DNA of 15,246 nt from an uncultured Collinsella sp. (GTDB lineage Bacteria; Actinomycetota; Coriobacteriia; Coriobacteriales; Coriobacteriaceae): assembly GCA_902489225.1 (NCBI GenBank), contig CABTZA010000027.1, positions 1 to 15,246 of the forward strand. Reading direction: 5' to 3'. This document shows, one piece after another, positions 1-6,419 of the stretch (within the stretch, counting starts at the first letter, position 1; every line of letters begins with the position of its first letter). The notes below the pieces were generated by a model that worked only from the letters and a program-made list of their open reading frames with translations, did not search any database and had not been told where the DNA came from. A program made the position numbers and the translations under genes.

Positions 1-899
1 CACACGTTCATGCAGGCGAGGAAGAAGATGGCGAAGACCACGACTGTGCCGGCAAGGCCAAAGTGCACGGAGGCAGAGCGGGCAAGGATGGCGGCGCCGT
101 TGGTGGCGTCGGGCATCACGGTGCCGAGCTGCATTCCGGCAAGGCCCAAGCCGCAGTAGATGATGGCCATAAGCACGCCGGCGATTACACCGGAACGCGA
201 AATCTCAAAGGCCACGCGCTTGTCATCGGTAACACCCAGCTCGTGGATGGTCTCGGCGATGATGATGCCGAAGGCGAGCGACGCGAGCAGGTCCATGGTC
301 TGATAGCCGGTCAAAAAGCCCTGCACGGCAGCGCCTGCATCGTAGGGAGCCTGAGGCGCGGCAGCCGGTCCCAGCGGCGAGATCACGGCAGCACCCACAA
401 CCAGCACGATGAGCGCAATGAGCGCGGGGCCCGTAATGCGGCCGAGCACGCGCGTGATGACACCCGGGCGCAGCGTGAGAGCAAACGCGACGACAAAGAA
501 GCCAACGGCAAACACTAGGCGAGCCGTGCCGAGCGAAACACCCTCGGGCAGCAGCGGCACCAGCATTTCGAACGCCGTAGAGCTTGTGCGAGGAATAGCC
601 AGGCACGGACCGATGGCCAGATAGACCGCCGCAACGAAGAATTCACCAAACTTGGGATGCACGCGGCCGGCCAGCTCGCGGGCCGTGCCGGCGAGCGCGA
701 CGGCGATAAATCCCATGACGGGCAAACCGATAGCGGCAATCAGAAAGCCGAACATGGCGACCGGCGTGGCTGAACCTGCTTGCAGCGCCAGCAGCGGCGG
801 AATGATAAGGTTGCCGGCGCCAAAGAGCATCGAGAACAGGGCGATGCCGACGGTAACGACATGGTCGGAGCGCAGACCACGCGAGGCGGATGAGGCCAT
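1..899 (-). CDS. brnQ: Branched-chain amino acid transporter BrnQ (LivCS family), 3' end cut by the window edge
   Basis: This is a cation-coupled symporter that takes up leucine, isoleucine and valine across the cytoplasmic membrane. Translating from the ATG at 899 gives 299 residues with no stop before the edge. Full-length family members have about 430 residues, so roughly a third is missing. The N-terminal signature FGAGNLIIPP at about residues 26-35 is diagnostic for BrnQ. Hydrophobic helices follow at about 46-70, 86-105, 125-145, 155-173, 200-215 and 235-258. The start is supported by an AAAGG Shine-Dalgarno at about 911-915. An intrinsic terminator at 921-952 sits only about 20 bp upstream of the start. 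brnQ must therefore use a promoter close to it (a TATACT-like box lies at 955-960, without a clear -35) or be reached by read-through of the selenium operon. Family assignment is firm, regulation is not. Confidence 0.9.
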   Translation of the reverse strand, partial: MASSASRGLRSDHVVTVGIALFSMLFGAGNLIIPPLLALQAGSATPVAMFGFLIAAIGLPVMGFIAVALAGTARELAGRVHPKFGEFFVAAVYLAIGPCLAIPRTSSTAFEMLVPLLPEGVSLGTARLVFAVGFFVVAFALTLRPGVITRVLGRITGPALIALIVLVVGAAVISPLGPAAAPQAPYDAGAAVQGFLTGYQTMDLLASLAFGIIIAETIHELGVTDDKRVAFEISRSGVIAGVLMAIIYCGLGLAGMQLGTVMPDATNGAAILARSASVHFGLAGTVVVFAIFFLACMNV

Positions 900-920
900 A
901 GACACACCTTTCGGGTCGAA

Positions 921-952
921 ACAAAAACGGGACGGGCAAAAGACCCGTCCCG
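921..952 (-). terminator. Intrinsic terminator after the selenium operon
   Basis: A perfect 9-bp stem (CGGGACGGG at 928-936 paired with CCCGTCCCG at 944-952) has a 7-base loop. On the minus strand it is followed by TTTTTGT (complement of 921-927). It lies 14 bp past the cysteine desulfurase stop, so it most simply ends that operon. Its T-tract ends only about 20 bp before the brnQ start codon, so it could also act as an attenuator in a brnQ leader. Confidence 0.85.
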
Positions 953-966
953 CAAGTATATACGCT

Positions 967-2106
967 CTAGCAGGCTAAATCGCGCAAAGCGTCAATCGCG
1001 GTGTCGACTTCCTCGTCCGTGTTGAAATACCCAAACGAGAAGCGAACGACACCCTGACGCTCGGTCCCCAGCGCACGGTGCATGAGCGGGGCGCAATGGG
1101 CGCCGGGGCGCGTCGCAATCCCCCGCCCTTGCATGAGTGCATCCGAGATCTCTGCAGAGTCGATATCGCCCACGTTGAGCGACACAATCGCAGAGCGCGT
1201 CGGTTGGTCAAACGCACCGTAGAGCTTAATCCCCGGAATCTCGCACACGCCGGCAAGGAAGCGTTCAGCGAGCGCACGCTCGTGCGCCGTAATCGCCTCG
1301 ACCCCGCCCTGGGCCTCGATAAAGTCGAGGCCGGCAGAAAGGCCGGCGATACCGTGGCCGTTGAGCGTGCCCGCCTCCAGGCGCGTGGGCCACTCAAGCG
1401 GCTGCAGCGCATCGAAGCTGTGCACGCCTGTGCCGCCCATGGCCCACGGCGCCACGTCAATGCCCTCCGCCACGGCCAGCCCGCCGGTCCCCTGCGGACC
1501 CATGAGGCCCTTGTGGCCAGTAAAGCACACCACGTCGAGCCCCATGGCCTGCATATCGATATGCGCCGTGCCGGCAGACTGCGAGGCATCGACAATCACA
1601 AGCGCGCCGGCCGCATGGGCCATGGCGGCCACGCGCGCAATGTCGACCTCATTGCCGGTCACATTGGAGGCGTGCGTCACCACCACAGCACGCGTGGCCG
1701 GCGTGACCAACCGCTCGAGCTCGTCATAGTCGAGCACGCCGTTCGCGTCGCAGCCCGTATGCTCAACGGTAACACCCTGCTCTGCCGCCAAGCGGTTGAG
1801 CGGACGTAGCACCGAGTTGTGCTCAAGCACCGTCGTGACCACGCGGTCGCCGGGGCGCACCACGCCATTGATAACGGTGTTGAGCGCCGCGGTGGAGTTG
1901 GGCGTAAAACACACATGGTCCGCCCTCGGGCAACCCAAAAGGCGCGCGAGCTTGGCACGGCAAGCGTGAATCGTACGAGCGGCATCGAGGGGACCCGACG
2001 TGGCGCCGCGCCCGGCATTGCCGAGCGAGCACATCGCCTGGGTCACGGCATCGATGACCGTTTGCGGCTTATGCATAGTCGTCGCCGCGTTATCCAGGTA
2101 GATCAT
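967..2106 (-). CDS. Cysteine desulfurase family protein (class V aminotransferase fold), likely selenium/sulfur supply
   Basis: This PLP enzyme of 379 residues removes sulfur from cysteine, or selenium from selenocysteine, as an enzyme-bound persulfide/perselenide. Visible features are the N-terminal YLDNAATT motif (3-10), the PLP-contact SNVTGNE region (147-153), the VDASQSAG aspartate (172-179), the Schiff-base lysine K199 in TGHKG, and the catalytic cysteine C338 in RPGAHCAPL. The ATG at 2106 overlaps the stop of the preceding DUF3343 gene as ATGA, implying translational coupling. That start puts YLDNAATT at the very N-terminus, as is normal for the family. A longer reading frame to 2121 is possible but has less support. 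Its position downstream of selD, yedF and DUF3343 suggests it feeds selenium to SelD rather than serving bulk Fe-S assembly. The family is certain, the selenium role is inferred from context. Confidence 0.9.
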   Translation of the reverse strand: MIYLDNAATTMHKPQTVIDAVTQAMCSLGNAGRGATSGPLDAARTIHACRAKLARLLGCPRADHVCFTPNSTAALNTVINGVVRPGDRVVTTVLEHNSVLRPLNRLAAEQGVTVEHTGCDANGVLDYDELERLVTPATRAVVVTHASNVTGNEVDIARVAAMAHAAGALVIVDASQSAGTAHIDMQAMGLDVVCFTGHKGLMGPQGTGGLAVAEGIDVAPWAMGGTGVHSFDALQPLEWPTRLEAGTLNGHGIAGLSAGLDFIEAQGGVEAITAHERALAERFLAGVCEIPGIKLYGAFDQPTRSAIVSLNVGDIDSAEISDALMQGRGIATRPGAHCAPLMHRALGTERQGVVRFSFGYFNTDEEVDTAIDALRDLAC

Positions 2107-2354
2107 CGCACGACCTCCCACATGTCGATCACCGTAAAGCCCTCAGTGGGAACGCCTGCCGCAGCAAGCTCGCCGCGCAGCAGATCCTCATCCGAAGGCT
2201 GTGCCTTCCACGCCAAACCGCAGCCGGCAGCGACCTCCCCGGGCACGGGAATCGTTCGCCCAGGAAGGCCGCGCTCGATGCACAGGGACTCGCAGCCCAT
2301 GGCGGCCGCCGTGGTAGGAAACGTGATGACAAGCGCCGGGCACTTCTCCCTCAT
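2103..2354 (-). CDS. DUF3343 putative Se/S carrier-like protein
   Basis: A small 83-residue protein of the DUF3343 family, which is annotated as a putative selenium/sulfur carrier. The family pattern is visible. It starts with a short beta-strand plus FPTTAAAM, in which cysteines C21 and C25 follow. Then comes GRTIPVP (32-38) and the conserved GCGLAWKA (44-51), with C45 as the likely chalcogen-binding residue. The ATG at 2354 is preceded by GGAG at a good distance, whereas an in-frame TTG at 2369 has no comparable ribosome site. It begins 19 bp after the yedF stop and overlaps the cysteine desulfurase start by 4 bp (ATGA). This tight packing between yedF and a desulfurase fits a relay that passes selenium from the desulfurase to SelD. 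The biochemical role is inferred, not proven for the family. Confidence 0.8.
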   Translation of the reverse strand: MREKCPALVITFPTTAAAMGCESLCIERGLPGRTIPVPGEVAAGCGLAWKAQPSDEDLLRGELAAAGVPTEGFTVIDMWEVVR

Positions 2355-2373
2355 GGCAACTCCAACCAATACG

Positions 2374-3000
2374 CTACGGGCGCACGACGCGCACGGCCTG
2401 CTCCATCTTCTCCACGATCACGTACATGTTGGTGACCTCGCCCACCGCAAGCTGGTCTTTAATGCCATAGTGGTCGAGGCAGGTACCGCAGGTGAGAATC
2501 TCGACACCCTGCTCCGCCAAGCCCTTCAGGTCATCGAGCACCGGCGAGCCCTCGACGGTGAGCTTGGCGCCGCCGTTGTAGAACAGCATGGTCGCGGGCA
2601 GTTCCTCCTGCTGCGTCACGGCAAAGATAAACGCCTTCATGAGCTTGTGGCCCAGCTCGTCGTCGCCACGGCCCATGCAATCGGTGTAGACGGAAATGAC
2701 GAGTTTGCCCTTGCCGGCGCTGGCATCACAGAAGACAGCGCCATCCTGCTCGGGGTCCGCAACGGCCACGGCACCGGCGGTCGTGACGGTCACGTGCCAC
2801 TCGGCGTCCGAGATCTTCTCGACCGAGGCCGTGCAGCCCTTCTCCTGCGCCATCTTGGAGATGTTCTTGACGGCGGTCTCGTTATCGACCGAGGTCACCA
2901 CGGCACCCTCGCCATCAAGCTGTTTGAGTGCCTTAAGCGTCTTGACGACGGGCAGCGGGCAGGCATCGCCCATGGCATTGACTTCAATTTTGGTAGACAT
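2374..3000 (-). CDS. yedF: Selenium metabolism protein YedF (TusA-like + DsrE-like domains)
   Basis: A 208-residue two-domain protein. Residues 1-72 form a TusA/SirA-like sulfurtransferase domain with the CPLP signature at 14-17, where C14 would carry persulfide or selenide. Residues about 95-205 form a DsrE-like domain with conserved VYTDCMGRGDDELG (104-117) and a C-x-x-C pair at 171/174 in TCGTCLDHYG. This architecture is that of the selenium-associated YedF family, found beside selD in many selenium-using bacteria. The ATG at 3000 has a GAAAGGA ribosome site and puts CPLP at the usual position. A longer open frame to 3405 is an artefact running antisense-like through selD. The gap to selD is 61 bp and holds a 14-bp palindrome at 3023-3036. 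The likely job is cytoplasmic selenium transfer to SelD, an inference from neighbours and domain type. Confidence 0.9.
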   Translation of the reverse strand: MSTKIEVNAMGDACPLPVVKTLKALKQLDGEGAVVTSVDNETAVKNISKMAQEKGCTASVEKISDAEWHVTVTTAGAVAVADPEQDGAVFCDASAGKGKLVISVYTDCMGRGDDELGHKLMKAFIFAVTQQEELPATMLFYNGGAKLTVEGSPVLDDLKGLAEQGVEILTCGTCLDHYGIKDQLAVGEVTNMYVIVEKMEQAVRVVRP

Positions 3001-3061
3001 AGCAAAATCCTTTCGAAAGAACCGTTCTAGAGAACGATAAACAGTTACATAAACGTGCGGG

Positions 3062-4111
3062 CTAGCGAACAACGCGGACGGCAGGACCGCCCGGCTCCGC
3101 CTCGCACACGCGCCCGACAACGGCGGCGATGCACCCCTCGGCATCCAGGCGACGCGCAAGCTCATCCACATCCGCCGCGGGCGCCGCGATAAGCAAACCA
3201 CCAGACGTCTGCGGATCGTACAGCGCGTCGAGCATACCCGACTCCAGGTCCTCGTCGGCAGCCACACGCGGGCCAAAGAAGTCCTGGTTACGGTAAGCGC
3301 CCGCCGGGATAATGCCCAGACGCGCCATATCGAGCACCTGGTCAAAGAGCGGCACCGCCCCCGACGCAAGCTCAACCTGCACGCCCGAGCCCTCGGCCAT
3401 CTCACACGCGTGCCCGATCAGGCCAAAGCCCGTAATGTCGGTGCAGCCGTGAAGTTCGAGCCCCTCGGCCAGACGAATCGGCGCCTCGTTGAGGATGCGC
3501 ATCGAGTCAAACATGGCCGCGGCCTCGTCCTGCTCGATGAGCTCGCCCTTAATGGCCGTGGTGATAATGCCCGAGCCGATCGCCTTGGTCAGCAGCAGAA
3601 CATCGCCCACGCGTGCGCCGCTGTTGGCGAGCATGCGGTCGAGCGCGACAAAGCCGCTCACAGACAGGCCATACTTGGGCTCGTCGTCGTTGATGGTATG
3701 GCCGCCCGCGATGGAGCAACCCGCCTCGACGCACTTGTCGGCGCCGCCCGCCAGAATCTGACCGGCAACCTCGATGCCCAGACAACTGGGTATGCAGAGT
3801 AGGTTCATGGCATGGCTCGGCCGCCCGCCCATGGCGTAGATGTCCGACAGCGAGTTGGCCGCGGCAATCTGGCCAAACAGAAACGGGTCGTCGACCATCG
3901 GCGGGAAGAAGTCGATGGACTGCACAAGCCCCAGGTTCTCCCCTACGCGGAAGACGCTCGCATCGTCAGAGGTATCGAACCCCACGAGCAAGTTGTCGTT
4001 ATGCACATTTGGCAAGTCGCCCAGAACCTGGGCGAGGGCTCCGGGAGCCAACTTAGCGGCTCAACCGCTCGCGGCAGTCATAGACGTAAGCTTAATCTGA
4101 TCGTCAGCCAT
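3062..4111 (-). CDS. selD: Selenophosphate synthetase SelD, itself a selenoprotein (in-frame TGA = Sec17)
   Basis: SelD makes selenophosphate from selenide and ATP, the selenium donor for selenocysteine tRNA and 2-selenouridine. An uninterrupted frame starts only at 4051 and would lack the active-site segment. Reading upstream in the same frame, through TGA at 4061-4063, reaches an ATG at 4111 with a strong AGGAGG site. The N-terminus then reads ...TAASG-U-AAKLAPG, placing Sec at residue 17 and lysine at residue 20. These are the positions of the catalytic Cys17 and Lys20 of E. coli SelD. Total length is 349 residues, normal for the family. Other motifs are DTSDDA (46-51), QSIDFFPP (64-71), GGHTI (136-140) and DPQTSGG (299-305). 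A hairpin just downstream of the TGA could be the SECIS. It is first gene of the selenium operon. A TATACT box at 4147-4152 might be its promoter, but no good -35 is visible. Confidence 0.93.
4037..4069 (-). promoter_or_regulatory. Sec-encoding TGA of selD with candidate bacterial SECIS hairpins
   Basis: The TGA at 4061-4063 lies in the loop of a small hairpin (AGCGG/CCGCT, 4055-4069). Eleven bases further on is a 5-bp GC-rich hairpin GGCTC-CCG-GAGCC (4037-4049). An alternative, mutually exclusive pairing joins the GAGCC that starts inside the TGA to GGCTC at 4045-4049, with an 8-base loop. Bacterial SECIS elements are hairpins immediately 3' of the UGA, so position fits. I cannot tell by eye which fold is used, and the first hairpin lacks the guanine usually expected early in the apical loop. 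Confidence 0.55.
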
Positions 4112-4181
4112 CGATACCTCCTCTCATCGGTCAATCATTTTCTCCCAGTATACGCATGAATGCGAGCCTACGACGGATGCA

Positions 4182-4946
4182 TTAATTGAGCGCCTGTGCG
4201 CGAATCGCCGCGCCGATGGCACCGGCAAAGCGAGCCTGGGGCGAGGTGGTCACCGGCGACCCCAGCAGCTCGCCCAACCGCTCCACCACGAAGGCGTTCT
4301 CGCACAGGCCGCCGGTCAGGTAGTACGGGGCGCCCGCGGCCTGCCCGGCCATGGTCGCCACGCGCGAGACCACGCTGTCGATCACGCCACGCGCAATGTT
4401 CTCGCGCGGCTCACCGCGACCGATCAGGCTGATAACCTCGCTTTCGGCAAACACGGTGCACATGCTGGAAATCTTGGTGGGTTCGCCGGAACGCGTCAGG
4501 TCGGCCATCTGCTGCTGGGAAATGCCTAGGCGGTCGGCCATGATCTCCAAAAAGCGCCCCGTGCCGGCGGCGCACTTGTCGTTCATGGCAAACTTGGCCA
4601 CGCGGCCACTTTTAAGCTGAATGACCTTGGTGTCCTGACCGCCCACGTCGATCACGGTGCCGTGGTCGCCAAACAGGCGCACGGCACCGGTGCCGTGGCA
4701 GGTAATCTCGGTCACGACCTTGTGCGCATAGGGCACGGCGACACGGCCGTAGCCGGTCGCGATCACGCGCACGTCGTCGGCAGCCACGTCATAGCCAGCA
4801 GCGGCAAGCTCGCCGCGCAGACGCTCGGCCGCATCAACCGAGGAGAACCCGGTTGGCTGCACGCACGTCCACGCCACCGAACCTTCCCCATCGACCACAG
4901 CGGCCTTAGCCGCCGTAGACCCAATATCGATCCCGATCCCTATCAT
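4182..4946 (-). CDS. Acyl-CoA dehydratase activase / double-cubane reductase activator (HgdC/YjiL type)
   Basis: A 254-residue ATP-dependent electron activase of the ASKHA fold (BadF/BadG/HgdC family). It works as a homodimer bridged by one [4Fe-4S] cluster. ATP binding drives transfer of a very low-potential electron to a partner reductase or dehydratase. Phosphate loops are DIGSTAAKAAV (7-17) and DVGGQDTKVI (100-109), and TGGLCENA (211-218) belongs to the nucleotide site. The cluster cysteines are C125 in NDKCAAGTGRF and C163 in SSMCTVFAESE, matching the family pattern. The ATG at 4946 starts directly at the MIGIGIDIGST core and has an AGAGG site. It is the only activase here and lies downstream of two reductase genes, so it probably serves both. 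It is separated from the nearer one by the palindromic element at 4999-5107. The selenium operon begins 70 bp downstream with no clear terminator between. Confidence 0.93.
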   Translation of the reverse strand: MIGIGIDIGSTAAKAAVVDGEGSVAWTCVQPTGFSSVDAAERLRGELAAAGYDVAADDVRVIATGYGRVAVPYAHKVVTEITCHGTGAVRLFGDHGTVIDVGGQDTKVIQLKSGRVAKFAMNDKCAAGTGRFLEIMADRLGISQQQMADLTRSGEPTKISSMCTVFAESEVISLIGRGEPRENIARGVIDSVVSRVATMAGQAAGAPYYLTGGLCENAFVVERLGELLGSPVTTSPQARFAGAIGAAIRAQALN

Positions 4947-4998
4947 GGCCCTCTTCCAATCTAAACATCAAAGGTAGCGGCGCGTTCAGGCGCCTTAG

Positions 4999-5107
4999 CT
5001 CTAGGTTTCTCAGGTGCCGGAGATTGCCCCGAAAGAGGAGCGCAGCGTACTTTGGGTACGCAAGCGACGGTTTGAGGAGCAAGATCCGGCGCCTGAGGAA
5101 GCTAGAG
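4999..5107 (+). repeat. Palindromic repeat element, copy A
   Basis: A 109-bp inverted repeat with 28-base arms (4999-5026 and 5080-5107) that match at 23 of 28 positions. Two of the five differences are T/C transitions that give G-U pairs if the plus strand is transcribed. The interior holds a 6-bp hairpin GCGTAC/GTACGC (5045-5061). Blocks shared with copy B at 6303-6404 are GAAAGAGGAGCGC (5031-5043), GCGTACTTTG (5045-5054) and GCGACGGTTTGA (5064-5075). The right arm overlaps the stop codon of the reductase gene ending at 5102. It could be a REP/MITE-like dispersed element or a structured RNA, and no coding capacity is apparent. Confidence 0.8.
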
Positions 5108-6265
5108 GGTTTCGATGAAGGCGGCGATGCGGGTCTCGATCTGGCCCATGTCTCCGTTGCTGTAGTCGGTCTCGATCTTCATATACGGAATACCCGCACC
5201 CTCGACGGCCTCCTGCATGCGTGCGCTCTCAACGTTAAAGGTGTGGCAGCCCTGCAGCACGCTCTCTACCACGCCATCGACATGGTACTTCTCGCACATG
5301 GCCAGCGTGTTTTCCATACGACCGTCGTTGGGCGTCATGACCGAGCAGTTAATGTCCAGGTAGCGGTCGGCGATGGCGCGCAAGATGTCGGGAGCCTCCG
5401 GGTCGATCATCATGGCCGCCGTGCGCTCGCCCGAGCAGTCGTCCATGCACACGACCACACCACCGTTGGACTCGATGGTGCGACCGATCTTGTTGATCAC
5501 GCCGCCCACCGGGCAGCCGGTGATCAGAATGCGCTTGGCATCCGCCGCAACCGGGCGCTCGCTCGCGTCGTAGGCCTCGCGCAGCTTGACAACCTTTTGC
5601 TCCAGCTGCTGCGTATAGGCCTCGATATCAAAGCTAAACGTACCGGCAAACATGGTGCTCATCAGGTCGACGCCGCTCATGGCCGCCGGCTGGTTGGCCT
5701 GCAGCGCAAGCATGTCGAGCTGGGCCGCACGCAAGCGGTTGCGACGACGGACGGCAGCGCGCAGATCATCGTCGGTAATCGCGATGCCGTAGAAGTTCTC
5801 GAGCTCCTCCTTGAGCAGACGGCACTCCTCGTACCAGCCCTCGCGCTCGTAGGCACGGTCGCGACCCTGCGGAAGATGCAGAATGTGCGTGCGCTTGAGC
5901 TCGTTGAGCAGCTCGTACATCTTCTTCTTGCCGTCGCAGGTGGTCTCGCCGATGATCATGTCGCTAAAGTACGTAAACGGGCACTTTTGCGAATAGGCAA
6001 AGCCGTACGTCGATTTGATGAGCGGGCACAGGTTTGCCGGCAGCACCTTCTCGGCCTCGGGAATCACCTCGTCGGACGTGCCGCACAGCGCCACGCTCGC
6101 AGCCCCCGCGGCATCGATAATCTCGAGCGGCGTGTAGCTGCACAGAAAGCCGACCAGGCGATTGCCCGCCTGCCTGTAATCCTTGACGCGAATAAACGCC
6201 GCCTTGCGCTGCTCGTTGAACTCCTCAAACGTGGACGGCAACGGCTGCTCAATATATTCCGACAT
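5102..6265 (-). CDS. Double-cubane-cluster-type anaerobic reductase (2-hydroxyacyl-CoA dehydratase family, YjiM-like)
   Basis: A cytoplasmic iron-sulfur protein of 387 residues in the 2-hydroxyacyl-CoA dehydratase D-component family. It closely resembles E. coli YjiM as I recall it (SSYGF..KCP..YFSDLVVGETTCDGKKKMYE). Six cysteines sit in conserved settings: C80 (NLCPLIK), C95 (QKCP), C110 (TTCDGKKK), C277 (DDCSG), C307 (INCSV) and C340 (LQGCH). They are candidate ligands for a double-cubane [8Fe-9S] cluster. A further motif TGCPVGG (C251) is also kept as in YjiM. The ATG at 6265 has an AAGGAGT site, and a longer open frame to 6625 is spurious. It is the second gene of the set: paralogue at 6420-7703 upstream, activase downstream, with a palindromic repeat in each gap. 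Proteins of this class reduce small substrates at very low potential with ATP. The physiological substrate cannot be deduced, and a true dehydratase role is not excluded. Confidence 0.87.
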   Translation of the reverse strand: MSEYIEQPLPSTFEEFNEQRKAAFIRVKDYRQAGNRLVGFLCSYTPLEIIDAAGAASVALCGTSDEVIPEAEKVLPANLCPLIKSTYGFAYSQKCPFTYFSDMIIGETTCDGKKKMYELLNELKRTHILHLPQGRDRAYEREGWYEECRLLKEELENFYGIAITDDDLRAAVRRRNRLRAAQLDMLALQANQPAAMSGVDLMSTMFAGTFSFDIEAYTQQLEQKVVKLREAYDASERPVAADAKRILITGCPVGGVINKIGRTIESNGGVVVCMDDCSGERTAAMMIDPEAPDILRAIADRYLDINCSVMTPNDGRMENTLAMCEKYHVDGVVESVLQGCHTFNVESARMQEAVEGAGIPYMKIETDYSNGDMGQIETRIAAFIETL

Positions 6266-6302
6266 ATAACTCCTTAACAAACCTTTTAACCAACCAAGGA
6301 AA

Positions 6303-6404
6303 CGGCTTTCCCAGGTGCCCGAGGTTGCCGTGAAAGAGGAGCGCCGCGTACTTTGATTCGCAGGCGACGGTTTGAACGGCCAGATCGGGTGCCTGGGGAA
6401 GCCG
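6303..6404 (+). repeat. Palindromic repeat element, copy B
   Basis: A 102-bp inverted repeat related to copy A at 4999-5107. The outer 20 bp (6303-6322 with 6385-6404) pair completely if G-U is allowed. All three non-Watson-Crick positions are G-U in the plus-strand sense and A-C in the minus sense. The stem differs from copy A at matched positions on both arms (GCCGGA in A, GCCCGA in B, each with a complementary partner), which is covariation. The core blocks are shared with copy A. It fills the gap between the two reductase genes, ending about 15 bp beyond the upstream gene's stop. Confidence 0.8.
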
Positions 6405-6419
6405 CCGGGACGAATAGTC

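Noticed and set aside
1819..3030. 403-codon plus-strand open frame
   Set aside because: It runs antisense across three tightly packed real genes (cysteine desulfurase, DUF3343, yedF).
4061..4063. TGA in selD as a disabling nonsense mutation (pseudogene)
   Set aside because: It falls exactly at the catalytic Cys/Sec column, the rest of the gene is intact, and the gene heads a selenium operon. Sec coding explains it better.
5024..6277. 417-codon plus-strand open frame starting inside repeat copy A
   Set aside because: Antisense shadow of the reductase at 5102-6265, with a composition typical of reverse-complemented coding DNA and no recognisable motif.
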